Shown here: positions 34,210 to 44,879 of the stretch, piece after piece
How the letters are laid out: each line of letters begins with the position of its first letter
How positions within the stretch are numbered: position 1 is the first letter of the stretch
Assembly (NCBI GenBank): GCA_031769625.1
Contig: JAUIMM010000016.1
Location: 15,268,501 to 15,332,500, forward strand
Direction of reading: 5' to 3'
From: Taudactylus pleione
Lineage: Eukaryota > Chordata > Amphibia > Anura > Myobatrachidae
Length of the DNA: 64,000 nucleotides
Translations under genes and position numbers: made by a program
The notes under the pieces: generated by a model
What the model was told of the DNA's origin: nothing
What the model saw: the letters and a program-made list of their open reading frames with translations, nothing else
Database searches by the model: none

Positions 34210-36791
34210 GGGATACACTGCACAATTGCTGGCTCAAGTGTATACTCAGAGAAGATGAATACATGTCACCGCTCTTCCTAAGAGGAAAGTCCTGAGCATG
34301 GGATCCCAACTGATATAGTTCAAGGGGGCTTCCAAGGAAAAAGATCATTGTAGAGAAGATATCTCCATAGAATCTGCAGTTCCCCATGTGTTAATGGTTC
34401 CAATCAATACTTGAACAATTAAAAATCTGTCTAGAAGGGGTTTCTGAAGCGTATGCTATACAGGCTGAACATACTTCTAGAGCTGGAGTTAAAATGAAAA
34501 TTGCTAACTGATGAAATTATAAAAACATTGGCTACAGTGACTGCGAGCCTAATCATTCTACTATTGCACTGTATGGTGAACCATCTGCCTTTAACACAGG
34601 ACTGAATTCTTCTCCAAATGTGACAAATGTTTCCTTTCTAATGTTTGATCATTTAAAAAGACATATGGGAATATGGAGGATTCGCCTCACCAATAATAAA
34701 AAAACGCAGAGGCAAAAAAATACAAAGTCAAATTTTGTAATTCTGTTAGTTACTTTTGAGCACAAGAAACCATGAATAAAAACATTAATATTGAACATGC
34801 TGTATGGACGCCATACACTGGAGCCAATGATTTGCAAGTCAGCCACAGTAAACAAAGAAAGCTTTATATGGCAATAGCTATTTTCTTAACCACATGATAA
34901 ACAAAGTATCTTACCAATTCAATTATAACTAATATCTCTAAGAGGATATCTTCCAAAAATGCAAACCCAACTATTCATAGCTAAATACAGTAACAATTAG
35001 AGGCCTCCCAGCTCAAGGTAATTTTTTTTTTAAAGGCACTCTTATCTGTGGTGTGCTGGTGGGCAAGGCATAACCCAGTAATGGCGCTGGTGTGACCCAT
35101 ACATGCTGTGCCATTTTTCAGGAGACTGTTTTGAAAGCAACTTCAGACGTGCAAAATCTGCAAAGAAATGACTCTCTTGACTTGTCCTATATTGAGACGG
35201 TTTAAAAGTCTTTGCACAATAACATTTATGTGCAACCTTCATGTTGGTTCAATAAAAAAGCAACACAGAACACAATAAAACAAATTCATGGTGTTGAGTG
35301 CTTGACACAATAACAGGCTTTCATTAAATAGATCCATCAGGAAGTTTCAGACTAATTAATTTTGTGTTTATTCAGCTTTGGAAACCTCCCCCGTACGGTT
35401 TCATTTACCATGGAGCTGCTTTGCACAAGTGAATTACTTGTATAGTGACTCAAAGGCATTTAACAATGTCTTTGATATTTTATGTACTAACTTGGAGGGA
35501 TGTTTAATTTCTTCCTCATAATGAAAGAATAAGAAAAAAAAAGTAGCGAAACATTTGCCTTTTTCCTGCGTGAAATCAACGAAGAATGAGGGGAAAATAT
35601 GGAGCGTTTACTCTGCTTAATGGCACAAGCATGCAAAGACATGTACAGCTTAATGCCATACAATCACAGTACAGTAACACTTACAACTTTTTATTTATTC
35701 TAGTATTTAGGCAATACAAAACAGGTTTACTATGTGTAATAGATTAATCTGAAGTGCAGTATTTTACTCTTCTCTGCTGGTAGAAGTGGGCTACCCACAA
35801 AAGATTTAACAAAATGATTGAACTATAAAAGCCATGTTGTTTATAAAACTTATATTACCATGCTCAATGTTTCTGAATGCACAACACACACAAAGTAACT
35901 TCTTGATTACAAAAGAAGCACATAGCATAAAGAGGAAGTGGTTTACGGAACACACCTGATGCACACTGCAAAATGCTTTGGCTTTGCACCCTGGCATCTC
36001 GATGGACAGAGGAGCTACCTCTGAAAACTAGAAATTAGCAGTAATGTGAGGAGGGTCAGAAATAGCTTTAGAGGTGCTCTGTACATGAAAGTAAATGGCA
36101 AAGTCCAAACTCTATCCTCCCACCTCTTTAGTATACCCTCCCAACCTTCCTGATTTCAGTGGAACCATGCCTATTTGTGGGCCCTAGCCCACTGTCATAA
36201 TCAAGTGTGAATTGTCCCATTTGGCAAACAATTGTGATGTATATTCTTTCCCTGCTGTTCTGTACAGTATAGTAGCAGTGAATCTGTGCTCCTTCCATCT
36301 GGTGTGTGTGTCAGTGAAAGGGTGGTAGGAGCTGGATGGGAGATGGATAACAGGTAACCTGGGACTCATGTGGCCACTCCCTCTGTATAATCACTTCATC
36401 TGAGAATGTCGGGAAGTATGCTTTAGTACAACCCCATTTAAAAGCATTTCCTTTTCTCCCTAGAGTTTCAGTATGGGAAGTATATTTGTGGTTAGGTAGT
36501 TTGTTTGGGATAGAAGTTTTCAAAAGTGTACAATGTGGGTGCTAAGTTTAGAATCTTTAAGAGGTTTGTTTCTTTAAAGCTTTATGTTCTTCTTCTCCAC
36601 CTTGCATATATATTCTCACATCATTATATACTCCCTGTAGCTATTTTTTTGGAATCTGCTATTCATTCAATTCAAAACAAAAGTCCTACTAATACAGTAC
36701 CTACTAATGTACAGCCACTTCTCCCATACCATTTTTTGGTGTGTTGTACTTTGCTGTTACTGTTCATCTTGTTGCAGCAAATTTTATTTCC
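34210..36791. other. No gene seen
   Basis: AT-rich, low in recognisable repeats. A TACCCTCCCAACCTT motif near 36130 may mark a dispersed repeat. No exon supported. Confidence 0.45.
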
Positions 36792-36799
36792 ATTTTAAT

Positions 36800-37504
36800 T
36801 AGAGATGAGCGGGGTCAGATCTCAGAGATCCAAACCCACCTGAATTTTGGGGATCCAGGGCGATCCCAGCAAAGCTCGGATCTCCCTGCCTGCCCCGGAT
36901 CTCTCACCCGAGGCAAAACCTTGCAACCCCACTGTCGGGTCGCAAGGTTTTGTTTTGAGCAGGCTTAATGCTGCTTGGTTGAGAGAGCCGTCTGTCACAG
37001 CTCTCAGCCATTCAGCGTTAAGCCCATTGAAAAGGCACAGAAAGAGAGACACCGCCGGCACCCCCGCTCTGCCGACACTGCTGTCACAGTAAGTGCACTA
37101 TTGGTGTATCCAAACTACAATGTATAACACACTGTATCCGTGTTGGAAATTAGAAGCTGAACTGCCACATGTTAGTGCCGCCTACTGTGTCACTTAGCTT
37201 AGTCAGCCAGCTAGCTGGATGCAACCTTTTGGCCTTAACTAGATGAAGCAAATAATATTGTGAGGTGGTCAAAATTGATTGGAAATTACTGGAAATAAAT
37301 GTTATTGAGGTTAATTATACTGTAGGAACAAAAACAGGCCCATTTTATGTGATTTTAGCTGTTTTTATGATTTTTTCGGAAAAAAACCCAGATCCAAAAC
37401 CAAAAACAAAACACTGAGGTGAGGTTTGGGCAAAACCAATCCAGATCCAAAACCAGGGGGATCCAGATCCAAAACCAAAACACGAGGGTCGGTGAACATC
37501 TCTA
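36800..37504 (+). mobile_element. Non-autonomous hAT element, 705 bp
   Basis: The target duplication ATTTTAAT (36792-36799 and 37505-37512) is perfect and 8 bp long, diagnostic of hAT transposition. The ends are TAGAGATGAGCGG and TAGAGATGTTCACC (right end read inwards). The segment at about 37150-37330 (CAGCTAGCTGGATGCAACC, then AATATTGTGAGGTGGTC) is homologous to the 3' region of the big hAT elements at 12130-12212 and 41340-41460. It is therefore a deletion derivative or relative of that family and would need its transposase in trans. No coding capacity. Confidence 0.9.
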
Positions 37505-37712
37505 ATTTTAATGCAAGCTCTCTGGAGCAACAAAGAGTTTGCATTAAGCAAGACTCCAGAATATTTGTATACAATTGTCACTTGTAGCACATTTATTGTA
37601 GTGTTTTTTGTCATTATAGAAGATTTAGGCAACAATAATTATTACATTGCTAGCATCATATTTGAAGTGTAACATCCATTTCAAAAGAGCATGATCTGTA
37701 ATCACTAAATTT

Positions 37713-37907
37713 TCACCCCAAAAGATAGTACCTTAGTGATTCTAATGCCCACTTAACTGCCAATGTTTCTTTTTCAACAGTGTCATAATTTCTCATATGA
37801 ATATTCAACTTCCTACTTAAATAAATAAGAGGATACTTATCACCATCTTCGCTTGGAGACAACACAGTACCTGTCCTTACCATCTGCTGTATCTGTCTGC
37901 ACGACAA
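37713..37907 (-). pseudogene. Gypsy RNase H fragment
   Basis: Contains YPLIYLSRKLNIHMRNYDTV followed by EKETLAVKWALESLRYYLLG, the well-known block of the RNase H domain that follows the reverse transcriptase in Ty3/gypsy elements. Upstream the expected link to the reverse transcriptase is disrupted (37907-38154 has no open frame), and downstream the sequence is lost. Confidence 0.85.
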
Positions 37908-38153
37908 AATTTTTTTAAAAAGTCAGGTGTCATCAAAACTAGTTGGGTGCACAAAGCTACCTTTTACGCCTGAAAAGCCTTTTCTGCCTCACTTAACTAT
38001 AACTGACTGCTTACCATTGTTAAGGGCAGTCAAAGGGACAGCGATGGTAGCAAAATGGATATAAAGCTTCTATAATACCCTGCAATTCATAAGAAATCTT
38101 ACACGTGATTTTTATTTAGGGATCGTAGCCAATTTTGTATTGACTCAATTTCA

Positions 38154-39300
38154 TTAAGTTTGTGCCTTATCGAACCTCTGCATATGGTGTATCCAATGTA
38201 CGTCACCTCTTACCAAAGCAATACTTTTTAGATTGACTGTCAGTCCTGCCTCAAGGATGGAGTCCAACACTGCTTGTACCATGGGTAAGTGAGACTGCCA
38301 ATCAGGACTATAGATGACTACATCATCGGGATAAGCAGCAGCATAGTGTCTATGAGGCCTTGGAATGTTATCCATCATCCTCTGAAAGTTGGCGGGTGCC
38401 CAATGTGACCCAAATAGAAACATCTTATATTGGAACAGACCATCTGGTACAGAAAAATCTGTCTTTTCTATTGCATTGTCTGTCAAGGGTACTTGCCAGT
38501 ACCCTTTGATTAAGTACCTTGCATTGGGTAGGCATCAGACTTAGACACACTATTTAATTTACAGAAATCATTGCAGAGGTGAAAGCGCCCATCGGGTTTC
38601 GGACTGAGGGCATGATTCAGACGCGCTCGCGAGTGCTCGCAAGCCGCTCGATGTTGGCCAAGCTCGCATGCGCACGACGGAGCCGACTCCGTCGTGCGCA
38701 TGTGCGAGACCCGAATAACAATGGCCAAGCTGTCGCTATGGGTCTCGCACCAAAGGGGGCGTGCTGTCGATGGTGATTGACAGCACGCCCCCTTTGGTGG
38801 GCGTGCCGGGGGCGTGGCTGCCCAGATGGAGGCGTTCCCATGGGAACGCCTACCGTCTGCGGCCGGCCCCACTGACAACACTAGTGATGTCAGTGGGAGT
38901 GCTTTTGGCTCTGATAGAGCCAAAAGCACTCCAGGGCTTGCTGCAGATGAGACCCTACCACAAGGGTCTCATCGCAAGCCCGATGGTCGTGATGGTCTTG
39001 ACCATCGCGACCATCATTTTGGCCGCTCGCTATAGCTGTGGGTGGTCACCCGCAGCTATGCGAGAGGCCAGGAGGCCACTCTTAAATTCAGAGGGACGGC
39101 CCTGATTCAGAGCGAGCGCTCTGTCAGAGCGTCCGGCTCTGAATCAGGGCCTGAGCACAATGAGACTTGACCACTCCCTATGTTATATCCAATTCCAACA
39201 TTTCTTTAAATATCTTTAGATACAGATTCCCATTGGGCTTCTGAATTCTATAGGGCTTTAGGTTAACTTTAACCGCTGGTTCAGTGATTATGTCATGTTT
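38154..39300 (-). pseudogene. Gypsy reverse transcriptase, split by a MITE
   Basis: From the 5' side: 39300-39155 encodes the conserved entry region, ending at the SSPIVL-type strand. The MITE at 38608-39151 follows. Then 38604-38515 has SPKPDGRFHLCNDFCKLN and DAYPM. Finally 38486-38154 has KTDFSVPDGLFQYKMFLFG, APANFQRMMD and AAAYPDDVVIYS, where the YxDD active-site aspartates are kept but the second position is proline. The finger/palm segment between DAYPM and KTDF is deleted or scrambled. Removing the MITE and one TGA copy makes the frame continuous. Confidence 0.85.
38608..39151 (+). mobile_element. Multi-hairpin MITE, family B, copy 4 (reference)
   Basis: 544 bp, with target duplication TGA at 38605-38607 and 39152-39154 and ends GGGCATGATTCAG and GGCCCTGATTCAG. 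Hairpins in order: 38668-38704 (stem CATGCGCACGACGGAG); about 38704-38748 (GCGAGACCC/GGGTCTCGC); 38752-38795 (17-bp stem AAAGGGGGCGTGCTGTC); 38830-38851 (perfect palindrome AGGCGTTCCCATGGGAACGC+CT); 38871-38894 (ACTGACA..TGTCAGT); 38896-38932 (17-bp stem, 3-base loop); 38934-38981 (GAGACCCT/AGGGTCTC); 38982-39015 (GATGGTCGTGATGGT); 39021-39069 (GGCCGCTCGC..); and 39110-39141. Almost every base is in a stem. It sits in the gypsy reverse transcriptase. Confidence 0.9.
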
Positions 39301-39429
39301 AATGACTTATCAGGTATGTCAGAAAACAATCTCTATTTCTTATGATTTACATGATAGATCTGTTGTGGCTTTCTTTTCCCAGGCTGATGCACCTTATAAT
39401 TAACCTCAACCAACAGGCAGCGCAACACT

Positions 39430-39714
39430 TTCATAATTCTTGAGATAAATGGGTACCCAGACATGTACTAGGTCCCTAGCAATTGTCTTTGTTGATGAAT
39501 TGCGCAATGTATCATTCTGGGTATCTGGTAGCATAATGCATTACCACTAAATTATACTGATGACCCCCAGCATATTTTATTATAGGCCCAAACAAATCCA
39601 TAGTTATTCTCTCAAATAGAATGTCATTAATGGGCATTGGAACAAGCATACTTCTATAATGTGGCCTGAGAGCATTTGACAGACCCACAGGGAAGGTTCC
39701 ACAGTAGCTAGATA
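39430..39714 (-). pseudogene. Gypsy integrase core fragment
   Basis: The frame reads, among others, LVPMPINDILFERITMDLFG, then GHQYNLVVMHYATRYPE. These are the first catalytic aspartate (TMDLFGP) and the following strand of the DDE integrase core. The remainder of the core is missing or frameshifted. Near 39380-39340 a GKRKPQQIYHVNH segment corresponds to the C-terminal end of the integrase of this element group. The 5' continuation of this fragment lies 8.6 kb away at 48325, beyond the Tc1 insertion. Confidence 0.8.
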
Positions 39715-39989
39715 TACAATATATAGACTGTCAGGGCTCAGCCGGGGATCGGCTCCCGCTTACCACGCCGCTGGCTTCCCGTCATCCTGGGTGGTCGGGC
39801 AGCTGCGCGACGGCGGGGGAGAAGCTGAGTATTCTCCCCGCATGCAGTGGCTTCCTGGTGGGCTGGTGTCCGGCATCGCAAGTCCGGACATGGGCGCCGC
39901 CATGACAGTCGGCCCATGTGACTGTATCCTTCTCCCTGATAGGTCCGTGATCAGCTGATGCTGTGCACCTGTCTAAGGGTTCCCCTGGG

Positions 39990-39996
39990 TATAAAA
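39990..39996 (+). promoter_or_regulatory. TATA box in solo LTR
   Basis: TATAAAA in CTGGGTATAAAACTG, about 260 bp into the LTR, a normal place for the LTR promoter. Confidence 0.5.
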
Positions 39997-40079
39997 CTGT
40001 TCCACAGGTTCCAGGAAATTGCCTGAACAACGGTTGTCTCCTAGCGTGCTTTAGTGTGTTCCCGGTCCAGGTTCCTATT

Positions 40080-40480
40080 TTCCTTACAGCAGCAGTGTTA
40101 CCATCTTTACCTGTGCCTTAAACGTCTCTGGTGAATACCCGTGCAACAGCATTACCATCTTTTCCTGTGTGCCTTAAATGTCTCTGGTGAATACCCGTGC
40201 AGCAGTGTTACCATCTTTACCTGTGTGCCTTAAACGTCTCTGGTGAATACCCGTGCAGCAGCGTTACCATCTTTACCTGTGTGCCTTAAACGTCTCTGGT
40301 GAATACCCGTGCAACAGCGTTACCACCTTTACCTGGGTGCCTTTACGTCTCTGGTGAATACCCGTGCAGCAGCGTTATCATCTCCACCTGTGTGCCTTTA
40401 CGTCTCCAGTGAACTTCCGTGCTACAGCGTATACCACCTCTACCTGTGTGCCTTCTATCTCTGGTGAATTCTCAAGTAAC
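40080..40480 (+). repeat. 56-58-bp tandem repeats in solo LTR
   Basis: About six units with GTCTCTGGTGAATACCCGTG and GTTACCATCTTTACCTGTG, the last ones degenerate. They lie downstream of the TATA box, so they would be in the transcribed part of the LTR. Confidence 0.9.
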
Positions 40481-40948
40481 CGTGAGTCGCTCCCCACTTG
40501 TAATAGTAATTATTGATCCTCGTGTCAAGGTGTATTACTGTACAGTGTTTTAAGGAATTGCTTTGTGCCTAAGCAGGCATAACCTCTCTGGGCCACGGGT
40601 GTAGTGTCTCTTTCCCTGCAGGGCTTGGGTACCTGGTCAAAGGACCGCGACCTGCTCACGGGGTGCAGCTAAGCCCAAATCCCAATTGGGGGGGTCACTG
40701 GCGAACACCATCCTGTGGGTTAGACTCCGCACCTTTGCCCAGGTCTCGCCAACACTCAAGACCTGTGGATGAGGAGAACTTATATCCAGGCCCCTCATTT
40801 CCGCTTCCTTCCCCAACTTAGGCCCACCACGTCCTCTCCTCCAGTCTCAGACGTGACATAGACATAAGTACTCGGACGCTTGACCATTACACCAACAGGG
40901 ACTGTAATGACATTGTAATTAAATACATATACTTTAATATGGAGTTGG

Positions 40949-41194
40949 TCATCCTTTTGCAGCTATAACAGCTTCCACTCTTCTTGGAAGGATTTCCACA
41001 ATATTTTTGAGTGTTTCTGTAGGAATGTGCGCCCATTCATTCTGTAGAGCATTTATGAGATCAGGCACTGATGTTGGATGAGAAGGCCTGGCTCGCAATC
41101 TCCATTCTAGTTCATCCCAGTGTTCGATGGGGTTGAGGTCAGGGCTCTGTGCGGGCCAGTCAAATTCTTCCACACCAAACTCATCAAACCATGT
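40949..41194 (-). pseudogene. Tc1 transposase, C-terminal part
   Basis: On the minus strand: KTWFDEFGVEEFDWPAQSPD, LNPIEHWDELEWRLRARPSH, then LINALQNEWAHIPTETL and the terminal RRVEAVIAAKG. The SPDLNPIE glutamate of the DDE triad is present, but a codon is missing in the EHLWDE block. The frame is cut at its 5' side by the hAT insertion. The longer open frame reaching to 41377 is a chance fusion with the hAT end. Confidence 0.85.
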
Positions 41195-41770
41195 CTTCAT
41201 AGTAGGGGTGTGCACCGGCCACTTTTCGTGTTTTGGTTTTGGATCTGGACCCTTCTTCGTGTTTTGGATCTGGATTTGTATTTTTTTGAAAACAAGCATA
41301 AAAACAGCTAAAATCACAGAATTTGTGAGTTTTTCTGCTCCTATGCTATTATTAACCTCAAAAAACTGAATTTCCACTCATTTCCAGTCTATTCTGAAAA
41401 CCTCACAATAGTGTTTTTATGTCCAAAAGGTTGCACCGAGGTAGCTGGATGACTATGCTAAGAGACACGAGTGGGCAGCACAAACACGTGGCCCATCTAG
41501 GAGTGACACTGCAGTGGCAGACAGGATGGCAGTTTGAAAAACTAGGCCCCAAACAGTACATAATGCAAAGAAAAAAAAAAAGAGGTGCAAGATGGAATTG
41601 TCCTTGGGCCCTCCCACCCACCCTTATGTTGTATAAACAGGACATGCACACTTTAACAAACCAATCATTTCTGAGCCAGGGTCTGCAACACGACTGTGGC
41701 TGAAATGATTGGTTCGTTTGGGCCCCCACAAAACAAGCTGGCAATTAATCTGTCCCTGCACAAACTGGCT

Positions 41771-44700
41771 CTACGGAGGCAAGATGTCGTCCTCATTATC
41801 CTCATCCACCAATTCCTCACCCTCTTCAGTGTTGTGTACATCCTCATCCTCACAGAGTATTAATTCATCCCCGCTGGAATCCACCACCACACGTCCCTCT
41901 GTACGTTCTGGAGGCTGGTCCTCCTGGAAGAGTTGATAATTCATTTTTATGAACAACATCTTCTCCACATTTTGTGGAAGCAACCTCCTACGCCTTTCGC
42001 TGACAAGGTTCCCAGCTGCACTAAACACTCTTTCAGAGTACACACTGGAAGGGGGGCAACTCAGGTAAAATAGAGCCAGATTGTACAGGGGCCTCCAAAT
42101 TGCCTCTTTTTCCTGCCAGTACAGGTACGGACTGTCTGACATGCCTACTTGGATGCTGTCACCGATGTAATCCTCCACCATTCTGTCAGAAATTGTTGCC
42201 AGGTCCTTCAGTCGGGACCAGATGTCCAAACTGGGTCCTGCCTGCCCTGCATCACCGCCAGCGGGTTGCTTAGGATACCTAAGTTTCTTCCTGGCAGCCC
42301 CAGTTGTGGGAGAAAATGAAGAAGGAGCTGTTGACATGTCACGTTCCGCTTTAGCTGACAGTGTTTTCACCAGCAGGTCTTTGCACCTCTGCAGGCTTGT
42401 GTCGGTCGGAAAGAGAGGCTTTAAACCTAGGATCGAGGACAGTGGCCAAAATGTAGTGGTCTGATTTCAACAGATTGACCACGCTGGAATCCTGGCAAAG
42501 CGAATGAAGGGCTTCATCCACAAGTCCCACATGCCGAGCGGAATCGCTCCGTCTTAGCTCCTCCTTCACTTTCTCCAGCTGCTTCTGCAAAAGCCTGATG
42601 AGGGGAATGACCTGACTCAAGCTGGCAGTGTTTGAACTGACTTCACGTGTGGCAAGTTTGAAGGGCTGGAGAACCTTGCACAACATGGAAATCATTCTCC
42701 ACTGCGCTTGAGTCAGAGGCATACCCCCTCCTTTGCCTATATCATAGGTGGATGTATAGGCTTGAATGGTATTTTGCTGCTCCTCCATCCTCTGAAGCAT
42801 ATAGAGTTCCACCGCGTCACAACCTCTTGCTTCAGGTGATGGCGGGGCAGGTTCAAGAGTGTTTGCTGGTGCTCCAGTCTTCAGCACGCAGTCGCTGAAT
42901 GGCGAAAGTGGGCAGAAATTTTTCGGGCCACCCAAAGCGTCTCTTGCACGCCCCTGTCACTTTTCAGAAAATTCTGCACCACCAAGTTTATTGTGTGAGC
43001 AAAACATGGGACGTGCTAGAATTTGCCCAGATGTAATGCCCACACAATATTGGTGGCGTTGTCAGATATCACAAATCCCCAGGAGAGTCTAAGTGGGGTA
43101 AGCCACTGGGCGATGATTTCCCTCAGTTTCTCTAAGAGGTTGTGCTTCTTACTGAAACCGGTGATGCACAGCGTAGCCTGCCTTGGAACGAGCTGGCGTT
43201 TCTGAGATGCTGCTACTGGTGACGCTGCTGTTGTTGCTGCGTAAGGTGATACATCTACCCAGTGGGCTGTCACAGTCATATAGTCCTTAGTCTGCCCTGT
43301 TCCACTTGTCCACATGTCCGTGGTTAAGTGGACATTGGGTACAACTGCATTTTTCAGGACACTGAGGACACTCTTTCTGACGTTTCTGTACAGTCTCGGT
43401 ATCGCCAGCCTAGTGAAGTGGAATCTAAACGGGATTTGGAACCGGGGACACACTACCTCCATCAATTGTCTAAATCCCACTGCACTAATGGCGGATACCG
43501 GACGCATGTCTAACACCAACATAGCAGTCAAGGCCTCAGTTATACGTTTTGCTTCAGGATGACTGCTGTCGTACTTCATCCTCCTAGCTAAGGACTGTTG
43601 GAGGGTCAATTGTTTAGTAAAAGTAGTGGTGTTCCTACTTCCTCTCTGGGAAGATGAACGACTCCCAGCAGCAACAGCAGCAGCGGCAGCAGTAGGCGTA
43701 GCAATGCAGGATCCTCCGGAGGAATCCCAGATAGGAGAGTCAGTCATGCCAGTGACATGGCCTGCAGGACTACTTCCGATCCTGACTAAGGAGGAAATTG
43801 ACGAGGAGGGAGTTGACGGTGTGGTTTGCAGGCACTTGGATACAACAGGACAACGGGATTTAGGTGTCCCTGGACTGCTTATGGTCTTAGCCAAAGTTTC
43901 TGAACTTGACAGTAACTTTTTATGAACACGCTGCAGGTGCCGTATAAGGGAGGATGTTCCTAAGTGGCTAACATCCCTACCCCTACTTTTTTCACCTTTA
44001 TATATGGTACATAAGGCAAGACAGTAGTTGTCCGGATTTGGATAGAAATATTGCCAGACCAAAGAGGTGGAATGTTTGGTCTTCTGTCCAGGCATGACCG
44101 TGATGGGCTTTTTCATCCCACGGTCAACAACTGTCTCCCCCGGAGCCTGATTTAAACAAACCACATCACCATCAGAATCCTCCTCGCCAACTTCCTCCTC
44201 AGCGCCAGCTACACCAGTATCCTCATCCTGTTGTACTTCAACAGTGACATCTTCAATTTGCATATCAGCAAGTGGACTGTGGGTGCTCCTTTCAGCACTT
44301 GCAGGGGGCGTGCAAATGGTGGAAAGAGCCACCTCTTCCCGTCCAGTGCTGGGAAGGTCAGGCATCGCAACCGCCACCACACTTGGACTCTCCTTGGGGA
44401 TTTGTGATAACTTCTTAGAAGGCACAGTTCTTCACTGTGCTTTTGCCAGCTTAACTCGTTTGATTTTTTTAGCGGGAGGAGGGCTTCCATCGTCATGTGA
44501 AGCTGAACCACTAGTCATGAACATAGGGATCGACCTTAGCCGTTCCTTGCCACTCCGTGTCGTAAATGGCATATTGGCAAGTTTACGTTTCTCCTTAGAT
44601 GATTTAAATGTTTTTTTTAAGGTCATTTTCCTGAACTTTGTCATTTGGGATTGTATGTGCCCTCTACTATGACATTGGGCATCGGCCTTGGCAGACAACG

Positions 44701-44815
44701 TTGATGGCATGTTATCGTCTATGTCATGACTAGTGGCAGCAGCTTCAGCACTAGGAGGAAGTGGTTCTTGATCTTTCCCTATTTTATTTTTATTGGAGAA
44801 AGTTTGGTCCTCCAT
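41771..44815 (-). pseudogene. hAT transposase (BED-finger type), inactivated
   Basis: Reading blocks: 44815-44432 (MEDQTFSNKNKIGKDQEPL.., basic region near its end), 44425-43016 (469 codons), 42935-42351 and 42370-41771. In the 469-codon block a BED finger lies at residues 121-170 (SLVWQYFYPN..ALCTIY..LIRHLQRVH). Its second cysteine is replaced by tyrosine. The RNase-H-like core begins with VHLTTDMWTS (D370) and VISDNATNIV (D455). After the stop at 43016 comes a CFAHTINLVVQ helix. The last block has the C-terminal dimerisation region SSVYSERVFSAAGNLVSERR and an acidic tail. Damage: TGA between the first two blocks (same frame), a stop at 43016 and frameshifts near 42940 and 42360. Confidence 0.9.
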
Positions 44816-44879
44816 TTATGTTATATTAATATATATGTGCGGCTAAGGCGCACAAAAACAGAAAATAATTTTTTATTTT

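Larger units (their letters stand above)
39729..40858 (+). mobile_element. Solo LTR of a gypsy element, 1130 bp
   Basis: It starts TGTCAGGGCTCAGCC and ends CTCAGACGTGACA (TG..CA with short inverted ends), flanked by a perfect 5-bp duplication TAGAC at 39724-39728 and 40859-40863. A TATA box is at 39990, and a tandem repeat follows. No internal retroviral-type sequence is present, so it is the product of LTR-LTR recombination. It landed within the first 12 bases of the Tc1 element. Orientation is taken from the TATA box. Confidence 0.9.

Noticed and set aside
38510..39105. Open frames of 65-139 codons on both strands over the family B MITE
   Set aside because: They are palindromic MITE sequence; only the last 29 codons of the 38510-38929 frame are real gypsy reverse transcriptase.
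40949..41377. 142-codon frame joining a Tc1 transposase end to an upstream segment
   Set aside because: The upstream 60 codons are hAT terminal sequence; the fusion is a by-product of the insertion at 41203, not a domesticated gene.
42960..44425. Domesticated hAT transposase gene (ZBED-like host gene)
   Set aside because: The element has intact ends and an 8-bp duplication, the frame has stops, and a zinc ligand is lost; it is an ordinary dead transposon copy.
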